Shown: in pieces, positions 25,439-32,274 of the stretch | Layout: every line of letters starts with the position of its first letter | How positions within the stretch are numbered: the stretch's first letter is position 1 | Assembly: GCA_021816625.1 (NCBI GenBank) | Contig: JAKAXM010000024.1 | Coordinates: forward strand, 1-32,274 | Source of the DNA: Pseudomonadota bacterium | GTDB taxonomy: Bacteria; Pseudomonadota; Gammaproteobacteria; Acidiferrobacterales; Acidiferrobacteraceae | DNA: 32,274 nt | Direction: 5' to 3' | Notes under the pieces: generated by a model | Told to the model about the DNA's origin: nothing | Seen by the model: only the letters and a program-made list of their open reading frames with translations | Databases searched by the model: none | Translations under genes and position numbers: made by a program

Positions 25439-26143
25439 GTGAGAGTCGCTGCTTCCCATCAGGGAATCACCCTATGGTCCATGGTGGACCATGCGAGCCT
25501 TGTCGTGCAACTCATGATGCTGATCCTGTTGGTCGCGTCGGTGATATCGTGGACGATGATCTTCCGAAAATGGTTCATTCTGCGCAAGGCCTACCGGGAT
25601 GCGGAGCGCTTCGAGGATACCTTCTGGCGAGGCGGCAACGCTAACCATATGTATGCAGAGCTATCGCGCAACGAAGACAAACTCGCCGGTAACGCAAGCG
25701 TCTTTGTGGCAGGCTTTCGTGAGTACACCCGACTCGAGAAGCAGAAAGGGATCGCGCCCATGGAGGTGATCGAGGGGGTTCAGCGCGCGATGCGCGTGGC
25801 CTTGACCCGCGAGATCGACTATCTCGGCACCAACCTGTCGTTCCTGGCGACGGTCGGTTCGACGAGCCCCTATATAGGTCTATTTGGGACGGTATGGGGC
25901 ATCATGTCGGCCTTTCAGTCTTTTGGCGCCATGCAGCAGGCGACCCTGGCCCATGTGGCCCCCGGTATCTCCGAGGCCCTGATTGCCACGGCCATGGGTC
26001 TTTTTGCCGCCATTCCCGCGGTCATCGCTTATAACCGCTATGCCGATGACACCGACCGGCTGGCGTCGCGTTATGAGATTTTTCTAGAGGAGTTCTCGAG
26101 CGTCTTACAGCGCCAAGCCTACGCCGGTAAGGTCTCGGCATGA
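25439..26143 (+). CDS. tolQ: Tol-Pal system protein TolQ
   Basis: Inner-membrane subunit of the proton-driven TolQR motor that energises TolA for outer-membrane constriction. The 234-residue protein has a first span (about 17-40, SLVVQLMMLILLVASVISW), a cytoplasmic loop and two further spans including FLATVGSTSPYIGLFGTVWGIM and IATAMGLFAAIPAVIAYNRY, both hallmarks. The start is GTG 25439, preceded by AAAGGAG at 6-nt spacing. Its stop overlaps the tolR start (ATGA). Confidence 0.96.
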   Translation: MRVAASHQGITLWSMVDHASLVVQLMMLILLVASVISWTMIFRKWFILRKAYRDAERFEDTFWRGGNANHMYAELSRNEDKLAGNASVFVAGFREYTRLEKQKGIAPMEVIEGVQRAMRVALTREIDYLGTNLSFLATVGSTSPYIGLFGTVWGIMSAFQSFGAMQQATLAHVAPGISEALIATAMGLFAAIPAVIAYNRYADDTDRLASRYEIFLEEFSSVLQRQAYAGKVSA

Positions 26144-26553
26144 GGCACCATCGCCGTAGCCGGACGCGGCTCATGAGCCAGATCAATGTTGTCCCCTACG
26201 TCGACGTCATGCTGGTTTTGCTCGTTATCTTTATGATCACGGCGCCGATCCTGAAGCGGGGCGTGAAGGTGAAGCTGCCGCAGGCCTCGGCGCATGCCAT
26301 CCCCAATCCGCACCGCGCGGTATTGATCGTCACAGTCGATGCCCACGGCCATTATTTCCTGGATGGACACCCGGTTAGTGCCGCGGTCCTGGAAACGCGT
26401 ACCCGGCGGCTCTTGCGACTGCGACCCCATACGCCGGTCCTGATTCGGGGCGACCGGGCCGTGCCTTATCAAGATGTCGTGCGTGCGATGGTGATTTTGC
26501 AGCAGGCAGGCGCTCCGAGCGTAGGCCTCATGACCAAGAGCCGCGGCGGTTAG
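26140..26553 (+). CDS. tolR: Tol-Pal system protein TolR
   Basis: The second motor subunit, related to ExbD and MotB. The 137-residue product has one membrane span near 21-40 with the proton-path Asp in INVVPYVDVMLVLLVIFMI, then a periplasmic domain (about 45-137). The length is normal. It starts inside the tolQ stop codon and ends one nucleotide before the tolA start. Confidence 0.95.
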   Translation: MRHHRRSRTRLMSQINVVPYVDVMLVLLVIFMITAPILKRGVKVKLPQASAHAIPNPHRAVLIVTVDAHGHYFLDGHPVSAAVLETRTRRLLRLRPHTPVLIRGDRAVPYQDVVRAMVILQQAGAPSVGLMTKSRGG

Positions 26554-26554
26554 C

Positions 26555-27460
26555 ATGGTGCGTCGGCGAGAAGCGCCCGGGCGCGTACGGGCCGCGGTAT
26601 ACGCGGTGGCCGTGCACTTGGCGGTGCTCGCGTTTTTGGTCGTGAGCTTCCGGTTTAGCAGGCTTGATACGTCTTATGTCTTAAAGACGGGGCCGCGCGT
26701 CATACACGCGTTTATGGTGGGCTCCGCACCTCCCATGCGCCGCCCGCCCGCCCCTGCGCTACCGAAGAGTACGCCGTCTCCGCCGGTCCCCAAACCGCGG
26801 GCGCGTGCCCACCAAAAGGCGCTACAGCAGGCCCGAGCCAAGGCGCAAGCTGTAGCGCAGGCCAAGGCGCGCGCGCTTTTGAAGACCCAGGAACAGGCCA
26901 AGGCCCGTGAGGCCCGCGCTCGGGCCCTTGCCGCTGCCAAGGCCCGTGCTCAGGCCCTTGCCGCGGCCAAGGTCAAGGCCCTGGCGGCGGCTAAGGCCCG
27001 TGCTAAGGCCCTGGCGGCGGCTAAGGCCCAGGCACAGGCGCGGCTGAAGGTTGAGGAAAAGCAGGCGGCGGCCCGAGCCCGGGCGCGGCTACGTCAACAG
27101 ATCGCTCAGGCGCTGGCGCGGGCCCGGGCGAAGGCCGCTGCGCAAAAGGCCGCGGCCGAGGCAGCGCGTGGTGTCGTGGATCGCTATAAGGCGCTTATCG
27201 AGGCGCGCGTGAGCGCGGCCTGGGTGGCGGTCCCCGGGTCCAAGGGCCTACGCTGTCGGGTACTCGTCCGGCTCATAGCCGGCGGGCAGGTGGTGAGCGC
27301 GCGCATTGTGCAGAGCAGCGGTAATGCGGTCTTCGACCGGTCGGTAATCGCGGCTATCTACAACGCTGCGCCCTTGCCGGTGCCGCGATCAGCCGCCAAG
27401 CTTCAGTACCTGAATCCATTGACGTTTGACTTCACGGCACCAAAGGGATCTTTGCCATGA
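26555..27460 (+). CDS. tolA: Tol-Pal system protein TolA
   Basis: Periplasm-spanning protein anchored in the inner membrane, linking the TolQR motor to TolB-Pal. The 301-residue product has one span (about 13-34, AVYAVAVHLAVLAFLVVSF), a Pro-rich stretch, a long Ala/Lys/Arg/Gln-rich helix (about 85-205) with near-exact internal repeats, and a compact C-terminal domain (about 210-301; YKALIEARVSAAW and SSGNAVFDRSVIAAIYNAAPLPVP). Its stop overlaps the tolB start (ATGA). It is shorter than the E. coli protein, mostly in the helix, as is common. Confidence 0.93.
   Translation: MVRRREAPGRVRAAVYAVAVHLAVLAFLVVSFRFSRLDTSYVLKTGPRVIHAFMVGSAPPMRRPPAPALPKSTPSPPVPKPRARAHQKALQQARAKAQAVAQAKARALLKTQEQAKAREARARALAAAKARAQALAAAKVKALAAAKARAKALAAAKAQAQARLKVEEKQAAARARARLRQQIAQALARARAKAAAQKAAAEAARGVVDRYKALIEARVSAAWVAVPGSKGLRCRVLVRLIAGGQVVSARIVQSSGNAVFDRSVIAAIYNAAPLPVPRSAAKLQYLNPLTFDFTAPKGSLP
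26924..27037 (+). repeat. tandem 30-nt repeats within tolA
   Basis: Four units encoding ALAAAK plus KARAQ-type endings lie at 26924-26953, 26954-26977 (short by two codons), 26978-27007 and 27008-27037. Units 3 and 4 share their first 21 bases exactly. Such repeats allow the helix length to vary by slippage. Confidence 0.85.
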
Positions 27461-28770
27461 ATCGTTTGAAAGCGCGTGTGGGCGTCTTATTGTGGGTCCT
27501 TTTGGGGACCCCGTTTGCGGCCCTGGCCGTCACTATCCATATTAGCCACGGGTATGGACAGAAGTTTCCGATCGCGATCGTTCCCTTCGGCGGTGAGCAG
27601 GCCTGGCCTCCGGAAAGCCGGCCGACGACGATTATCGGAAAGGATTTGGCGGGGAGCGGCTGGTTCGATGTGTTGCCGAGCCGCGACTACTTGTCCCACC
27701 CGACGCACGACGTCCAGGTGCAAGGGCATTTCAATGACTGGCGGCTGCTCAAGGCGACGGCGCTTTTGATAGGCCACATGCAGCGCCTGCCCGATGGCCG
27801 CATCGATCTGGCATTTCGCCTCTATGACGTCAATAAGGGTAGTCAGTTAGCGGCATTACAGTATACGGTGCGCCCGCCCCAACTGGAGGCGGCCGCCAAT
27901 GCCATAGCCAACGTGGTCTATGAGGCCATTACCGGGGCACGCGGAGTGTTCAATACCCGCATCGCCTTCGTCACGATGTACCGCGATGGGCCACCCGGCC
28001 ATTTTCTGTATAAGCTCGAGATCGCCGACGCGGAGGGGCACGATGCCCGGGTCGTGCTGCAGTCGCGGGAGCCCATCATGTCCCCGCGCTGGTCGCCGCA
28101 CGGTGGCCGCCTGACCTATGTCTCCTTTGCGACCGGTTGGCCGGCCGTCTATGTCCAGGATGTGGCGACGGGCCAGATGTCCCGGGTGGCGGCCTTTCAT
28201 GGGCTAAATGGGGCCCCGGCGTTCTCGCCGGACGGTACCCACCTGGCCTTGTCCCTGTCGAAGACCGGTTACCCCGAGATCTATACCATGAACCTCGCCA
28301 CCCGGCATCTGCGTCAATTGACCTTCGGGCCCAGCATCAATACCGAGCCGTCCTGGTCCCCCGGCGGGGGGCATATCGTGTTTACCTCGAACCGGAGCGG
28401 GGGGCCGCAGATCTATGAAATGAATGCCGACGGGGGCGACAAACACCGTTTGACCTTCCGGGGGCGCTATAATGCCGGGGCCTCGTTCTCGCCCAACGGC
28501 AAATGGCTGACGCTGGTAAGTCGGCGCGCGGGCCAGTATCATGCAGCGGTGTTTGAGTTGGCGGACTCAACCCTAGAGATTTTGACGGATACGAGCCTCG
28601 ATGAATCCCCCACCTTCGCGCCGAATGGACAGGAGATCCTGTACAGTACGGTGGTAGGGGGGCATCGCGTTTTGGCGACGGTTTCGCTAAACGGCCAAGG
28701 CCATCGTATACTAGGGGTTAGAGGGGGGGACGTAACTGATCCTGCTTGGTCGCCATTTCGTCATCCATGA
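27457..28770 (+). CDS. tolB: Tol-Pal system protein TolB
   Basis: Periplasmic protein that binds Pal and TolA. The 437-residue product has a signal peptide (MNRLKARVGVLLWVLLGTPFAALA), an N-terminal alpha/beta domain (about 25-160; FPIAIVPFGGE and LPSRDYL) and a six-bladed propeller of repeats with the PRWSPHGGRLTYVSF / PAFSPDGTHLALSLS / PSWSPGGGHIVFTSN pattern (about 170-437). The length matches the family (about 430). It follows tolA with an overlapping stop/start. Confidence 0.96.
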   Translation: MNRLKARVGVLLWVLLGTPFAALAVTIHISHGYGQKFPIAIVPFGGEQAWPPESRPTTIIGKDLAGSGWFDVLPSRDYLSHPTHDVQVQGHFNDWRLLKATALLIGHMQRLPDGRIDLAFRLYDVNKGSQLAALQYTVRPPQLEAAANAIANVVYEAITGARGVFNTRIAFVTMYRDGPPGHFLYKLEIADAEGHDARVVLQSREPIMSPRWSPHGGRLTYVSFATGWPAVYVQDVATGQMSRVAAFHGLNGAPAFSPDGTHLALSLSKTGYPEIYTMNLATRHLRQLTFGPSINTEPSWSPGGGHIVFTSNRSGGPQIYEMNADGGDKHRLTFRGRYNAGASFSPNGKWLTLVSRRAGQYHAAVFELADSTLEILTDTSLDESPTFAPNGQEILYSTVVGGHRVLATVSLNGQGHRILGVRGGDVTDPAWSPFRHP

Positions 28771-28807
28771 CTACTATCCCAATGGTTAAAGGTTAAGGAG
28801 TGATGCA

Positions 28808-29347
28808 ATGAAGATGAACAAACGGACGCTCGTCATTGTCGGGCTTGCCGCTTTGGCGGGTTGTGCGGGCAAAGAGGCCGTGAAGCCCCATGGGGCGTCG
28901 GCCACCGCATCGCGCGGTATGAATACCCAGGCGAATGGGGCTGGGCAGGGCAGCAATATGCAGGGTACCGGCATGGGGAGCAGCACGGGCCCCACGCTTA
29001 GCAGTTTTTCGCACCTCGTGCACTTTCGGACCAATAGTGCCACCATCAGCGGCGTTAACCGTAAGATTGTAAAAGAGAATGCGAGCTATCTCGAGGCTCA
29101 TCCGAACGTCCGCGTGCGCCTTGAAGGCAATACCGACGAGCGCGGCACGGCCCAGTACAATATGGCGCTCGGCTGGCGCCGTGCCGATGCCGTAAAGCAT
29201 ATGCTTGAGGTGTTGGGGGTATCCGGCAGCCAATTGGCGACGATCTCCTTTGGAAAATCGCGGCCGTTGGCAATGGGCCACAACCCCCAGGCGTGGGCCA
29301 AGAATCGCCGCGTCTATTTCAACTACAAGTATTTCGCGAGCAAGTAA
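28808..29347 (+). CDS. pal: peptidoglycan-associated lipoprotein Pal
   Basis: Outer-membrane lipoprotein that tethers the membrane to peptidoglycan and binds TolB. The 179-residue product has a lipobox LAGC (Cys at about 18) and a Gly/Ser/Asn/Met-rich linker (about 25-65). An OmpA-type domain follows, with VHFRTNSATI, RVRLEGNTDERGTAQYNMALGWRRADAVK and KNRRVYFNY, including the peptidoglycan-binding Asp and Arg. TTAAGGAGTG gives a strong ribosome site. It completes the tol-pal module. Confidence 0.96.
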   Translation: MKMNKRTLVIVGLAALAGCAGKEAVKPHGASATASRGMNTQANGAGQGSNMQGTGMGSSTGPTLSSFSHLVHFRTNSATISGVNRKIVKENASYLEAHPNVRVRLEGNTDERGTAQYNMALGWRRADAVKHMLEVLGVSGSQLATISFGKSRPLAMGHNPQAWAKNRRVYFNYKYFASK

Positions 29348-29352
29348 GTTTG

Positions 29353-30246
29353 ATGGGCGCGCGGTCCGGTCATCTTTTAGGGACAGCGCTATTGATGGCG
29401 GGGGTCCTCGGGGTCCCCGCCATTGCTCATGATCGCGAGCCACCGATTATCTCGATACCGACCGACGGTGCCCAACCCTCATCACGAGCCGGCCTCTTGA
29501 GCCTCATGGAGAGCCTGCGTGCCATCCGTGAGCAGCTCCGCAGCCTCGAAAATCAGGTCGAGATCGAAAACCACCGAATCAGTAAACTGCGTCGCCAGCA
29601 GCAGACATTTTTTGCGGACTTCGACCGGCGACTGCGGCATTTGCAAGGTCCTGGATCCGCGGATGCGGCATCAGGCGCCTTGGCGAGCACCCCGCCGGGC
29701 GCGGCTTCGCCTGCGAGCGCGAGTAGTCCCTCGGCAGCCCCTGGCGGGATTACAGTGATCCCGCCGGATACCGCCTCTACCACGGCACCGCCGCCCGGCG
29801 GTAGTGTTCAGCCGGCGGGCGCCAGCAATAGTCCGGCCCCTGCGGTTGCGACCGGTTCGGGACAGGCCCGGGAAATGTACGACAAAGCCTTCAATCTGTT
29901 AAGGGCAGGGCGCTACCGTCATGCGGTGGCGGCCTTTGAGGCCTATCTTGCCGCTCACCCCCACGATAAGCGAGCGGCCAAGGCTCAATACTGGGTTGCG
30001 GAGACCGATTACGTCGAGCGCGACTATCCGTCTGCGCAAAAGGCTTTCGATAGACTCGTGACCCATTACCCCAAGAGTACAAAGGTGCCCAACGCCCTCT
30101 TGAAGATGGGGTATATCGCGAAGTGGGAAGGGCACCCGAACAAGGCCCGGACCACCTGGAAGACCTTGATCGCTCAATACCCTAAGAGCATGGCGGCCCA
30201 AGTGGCACGTAACTCATTGACGAATTTGGGTCCTGCTCCGCAGTAA
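29353..30246 (+). CDS. cpoB: cell division coordinator CpoB (YbgF)
   Basis: Periplasmic protein linking Tol-Pal to peptidoglycan synthesis during division. The 297-residue product has a signal peptide (MGARSGHLLGTALLMAGVLGVPAIA), a short coiled coil (about 50-95; REQLRSLENQVEIENHRISKLRRQQ) and a long Ala/Ser/Pro-rich linker. TPR repeats follow (about 175-297; AREMYDKAFNLLRAGRYRHAVAAFEAYL and AQYWVAETDYVERDYPSAQKAFDRLV). The start ATG 29353 lies six nucleotides after pal; an upstream in-frame ATG falls inside pal and would spoil the signal peptide. Confidence 0.93.
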   Translation: MGARSGHLLGTALLMAGVLGVPAIAHDREPPIISIPTDGAQPSSRAGLLSLMESLRAIREQLRSLENQVEIENHRISKLRRQQQTFFADFDRRLRHLQGPGSADAASGALASTPPGAASPASASSPSAAPGGITVIPPDTASTTAPPPGGSVQPAGASNSPAPAVATGSGQAREMYDKAFNLLRAGRYRHAVAAFEAYLAAHPHDKRAAKAQYWVAETDYVERDYPSAQKAFDRLVTHYPKSTKVPNALLKMGYIAKWEGHPNKARTTWKTLIAQYPKSMAAQVARNSLTNLGPAPQ

Positions 30247-30291
30247 GTCGGGATGCATCGCATCACCTTGCCGTGCGCGGTAAAATGACGC

Positions 30292-30936
30292 ATGGCACAG
30301 GATCTACGGGTCACAGAAATCTTTTATTCCCTCCAGGGCGAAACCCGAACCGTCGGTTGGCCTACGGCCTTTGTGCGTTTGACCGGCTGCCCGTTGCGTT
30401 GCACATATTGCGACACGACTTACGCCTTCCAGGGGGGCGAGCGGGTGCCGCTTGCCGCCATCCTCGACAAGGTGGGTACGTATAAGCCGCGGTTCGTGAC
30501 GGTGACGGGCGGGGAGCCCCTGGCGCAGCCGCCGACCCTCGATCTCCTCCGGGACCTCTGTGACGCCGGTTACGAGGTGTCGCTTGAGACGAGCGGGGCC
30601 TTGAGTACGGCGGGCGTCGATGGGCGGGTGAGCGTGATTCTCGATCTCAAGACCCCCGGGTCTGGCGAATGCCAACGTAACCTCTACGAGAACATTGGCC
30701 GTCTCCGCACCCACGACCAGGTCAAGTTCGTGATCACCAGTGTCGAGGATTACGACTGGGCGCGCGCCTTGGTCACTCGGTACAAGCTGACCGACTGGTG
30801 CGACGTACTGTTTTCGCCCGTCAATCCAGGTCTTGCGCCCGCCGACCTCGCGGACTGGATCCTGCGCGATAAGCTCGGTGTTCGCTTCCAGGTCCAATTG
30901 CATAAGATATTGTGGGGAGACGCCCGTGGTCGCTGA
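30292..30936 (+). CDS. queE: 7-carboxy-7-deazaguanine synthase QueE
   Basis: A radical SAM enzyme that converts 6-carboxytetrahydropterin to 7-carboxy-7-deazaguanine, on the path to queuosine. The 214-residue product starts [22 protein letters not shown] with the CX3CX2C cluster at Cys33, Cys37 and Cys40 (CPLRCTYC). TVTGGEPL and SLETSGAL follow, as expected. The length fits the family (about 210-225). It overlaps queC by 11 nt, so the two are co-translated; both follow cpoB, a frequent gammaproteobacterial order. Confidence 0.96.
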   Translation: MAQDLRVTEIFYSLQGETRTVGWPTAFVRLTGCPLRCTYCDTTYAFQGGERVPLAAILDKVGTYKPRFVTVTGGEPLAQPPTLDLLRDLCDAGYEVSLETSGALSTAGVDGRVSVILDLKTPGSGECQRNLYENIGRLRTHDQVKFVITSVEDYDWARALVTRYKLTDWCDVLFSPVNPGLAPADLADWILRDKLGVRFQVQLHKILWGDARGR

Positions 30937-31615
30937 ACGGGATGCCGTCGTTTTGCTGTCGGGCGGGCTCGACTCGGCGACCACTCTTGCGATTGCCCGA
31001 AGTAAGGGCTTTCGTTGCCACGCCTTATCGTTTGATTACGGCCAGCGCCATAAACAAGAGCTTGAGGCGGCCTCGGCCGTCGCGGCACGAGGCGGCGCGG
31101 CCGAGCATCGCATCGCCCGTCTCGACATGGGCTTTATTGGTGGCTCGGCCCTGACAGATATGGATCTCGCTGTCCCCACGGAGCCGACTTCGGGCATTCC
31201 CATCACCTATGTGCCGGCCCGTAACACGGTATTTCTGGCGATGGCGCTTGCCTGGGCCGAGGCGCTCGGGGCCTTCGACATCTTCATCGGCGTAAACGCG
31301 GTTGATTATTCGGGCTATCCCGACTGCCGCCCCGCTTTCCTGCAAGCCTTCGAGTCCCTCGCCAATGTCGCGACCCGCGCTGGCATCGAGGGGACGCCCT
31401 GTCGCATCCAGGCCCCGCTGCTCTTCCTCACGAAGGCCGAGATTATCAAGGCAGGGCTCGCCCTCGGTGTCGATTACGCGCTGACATTGTCTTGTTACGC
31501 CCCTGGCGCTACGGGATATCCGTGCGGGACATGCGACGCCTGTCGGCTGCGGGCCAAGGGCTTTGCCGAAGCAGGGCTTGCCGACCCGGCCTTAGTGTCT
31601 TCTACTCGCCTGTGA
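30926..31615 (+). CDS. queC: 7-cyano-7-deazaguanine synthase QueC
   Basis: ATP-dependent enzyme converting 7-carboxy-7-deazaguanine to preQ0. The 229-residue product has the PP-loop SGGLDS at 12-17, then [14 protein letters not shown] and [18 protein letters not shown], and a zinc site with Cys190, Cys200, Cys203 and Cys206. I chose the GTG at 30926 because GGGGAG lies about 7 nt upstream and the family starts a few residues before the PP-loop. QueD and FolE are not in the window. Confidence 0.96.
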   Translation: MVAERDAVVLLSGGLDSATTLAIARSKGFRCHALSFDYGQRHKQELEAASAVAARGGAAEHRIARLDMGFIGGSALTDMDLAVPTEPTSGIPITYVPARNTVFLAMALAWAEALGAFDIFIGVNAVDYSGYPDCRPAFLQAFESLANVATRAGIEGTPCRIQAPLLFLTKAEIIKAGLALGVDYALTLSCYAPGATGYPCGTCDACRLRAKGFAEAGLADPALVSSTRL

Positions 31616-31707
31616 GTCGTGGTGGCGTTCGGCGCCATGGAGGGGTCACCCTCAGCTGAGCACTGTGGATAAGGGAGAGGGTTAGAGCTTCGAGCGGGGC
31701 CCTTCAT

Positions 31708-31736
31708 TTGACAGCGGGGACGCCAATCACAATAAT
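31708..31736 (+). promoter_or_regulatory. strong promoter for tRNA-Lys
   Basis: Consensus TTGACA (31708-31713), 17-nt spacer, and AATAAT (31731-31736). The mature tRNA begins 12 nt after the -10, leaving a leader of only a few bases. Confidence 0.8.
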
Positions 31737-31748
31737 GACGGGCCTTTG

Positions 31749-31824
31749 GGGCCGTTAGCTCAGTCGGTAGAGCATCTGACTTTTAATCAGGTGGTCGTTG
31801 GTTCGATCCCAACACGGCCCACCA
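31749..31824 (+). tRNA. tRNA-Lys (anticodon UUU)
   Basis: The 76-nt sequence folds as a cloverleaf: acceptor GGGCCGT (31749-31755) with ACGGCCC (31814-31820), D-arm with AGCTCAGTCGGTAGAGC, anticodon loop CTTTTAA (31780-31786) with UUU at 31782-31784, T-loop GTTCGATC and an encoded CCA end (31822-31824). It reads AAA and AAG. It closely matches E. coli tRNA-Lys. Confidence 0.98.
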
Positions 31825-31862
31825 TAAAATCAAGCACTTACGACACACCCGCGCCAATTACA

Positions 31863-31898
31863 CCCCCATTTTGCGGCAAGGCCGCGACAATGTGGGGG
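31863..31898. repeat. hairpin between tRNA-Lys and the IS21 remnant
   Basis: CCCCCA (31863-31868) pairs with TGGGGG (31893-31898), and GCGGC (31873-31877) pairs with GCCGC (31881-31885) over an AAG loop, with an unpaired internal region. No T-run is present in either direction. It may be a degraded element end or a weak transcript end. Confidence 0.4.
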
Positions 31899-31912
31899 AA
31901 TGCATCCCTCGC

Positions 31913-32269
31913 TCACCTGGGCTTGCCCCCGCCGTAGTGTGGGCGCACGTAGTCCTTGACGTTCGTGTAGCAGCCCTTATAGCCCTGCGCCTGGATCTCG
32001 CGCAGGATCACAACGCTGTTCCAAACCCCTTCGGCCACAAGGGCGTCGATCTGCGGCTTATAGGGATCGAGCGCCCGGCCCCGGCGCAGCCACCGGGCCT
32101 TCGGGGCCTCGCCGCGCGGCCAAGCCCGGCGTATCGTCCTCGGATACACCCCACGCCGCACGGCGATATCCTTCTGGCTTACTCCCTGTCGTATTAAGTC
32201 TTGTATCATCATGAAGTCTCTCTTCTTGGCCCCTTCGGTGTCTCCTCTTGCTTGGTCGCAGAGCAGCAT
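31913..32269 (-). pseudogene. truncated IS21-family transposase (IstA N-terminus)
   Basis: The minus-strand frame gives 118 residues, including MMIQDLIRQGVSQKDIAVRR, GVYPRTIRRA, LDPYKPQIDALVAEGVWN and VVILREIQAQGYKG. This matches the start of IS21-type IstA: a helix-turn-helix followed by the conserved LAEGVWN...IxxEI region. A full IstA is about 400-500 residues with a DDE catalytic core; here the frame stops at 31913 before any catalytic residue, and the reading changes to YVRPHYGGGKPR. The likely start is Met20 (32212), though an ATG at 32269 is also in frame. It points toward tRNA-Lys, and the rest of the element is not visible, so it is a remnant. Confidence 0.75.
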
Positions 32270-32274
32270 ACCGA

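Noticed and set aside
1-32274. CRISPR arrays, toxin-antitoxin or phage defence genes
   Set aside because: I looked for regularly spaced repeats, cas-like, nuclease or restriction-type proteins and found none; ruvC here is the resolvase in its ruvCAB operon.

Overview
The window reads as a continuous piece of a GC-rich gammaproteobacterial chromosome. Evidence is the intact ruvCAB-ybgC-tolQRAB-pal-cpoB-queE-queC order, the divergent uvrA/ssb pair, the fmdB-DUF502-aspS-nudB-yebC-ruvC block and a PilU-type ATPase. A predicted exported tetraheme cytochrome resembling a TsdB-TsdA thiosulfate dehydrogenase fusion hints at a sulfur-oxidising lifestyle. An Acidiferrobacter-like acidophile would fit, but that is a guess from gene content and no taxon is proven here.

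Layout. 1-3545: uvrA (minus strand, last residues cut off by the window edge) diverges from ssb. 3546-4837: a gene-poor stretch with an ssb terminator, a strong hairpin, an AT-rich patch, a probable 24-residue membrane protein with its own terminator, and the structured leader of leuA. 4838-9755: leuA, a Gly/Ser-rich lipoprotein, a small exported protein, a Yip1-like membrane protein, a 44-residue DUF3096 protein and the tetraheme cytochrome. 10063-14911: an acyl-CoA dehydrogenase-like protein, a hybrid histidine kinase, DUF2905 and glycerate kinase. 15028-18666: pilU, a CBS-pair protein, a fructosamine-kinase-like protein, a small hypothetical protein and an HU-like protein. 18865-31615: a long run of plus-strand housekeeping genes for aspartyl-tRNA synthesis, Holliday junction processing, the Tol-Pal envelope system and preQ0 synthesis. 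31749-32274: tRNA-Lys(UUU), then a truncated IS21-type transposase that may mark the start of an accessory region.

Functional links. uvrA, ssb and ruvCAB cover DNA repair. tolQRAB-pal-cpoB form one envelope-constriction module with stop/start overlaps typical of translational coupling. queE and queC are consecutive steps of the 7-deazaguanine pathway. No complete new defence or mobile system is visible. The most unusual points are the cytochrome lacking the expected Cys haem ligand, the isolated 24-residue membrane protein, the structured leuA leader, an acyl-CoA dehydrogenase lacking the usual catalytic Glu, and the IS21 remnant beside tRNA-Lys.
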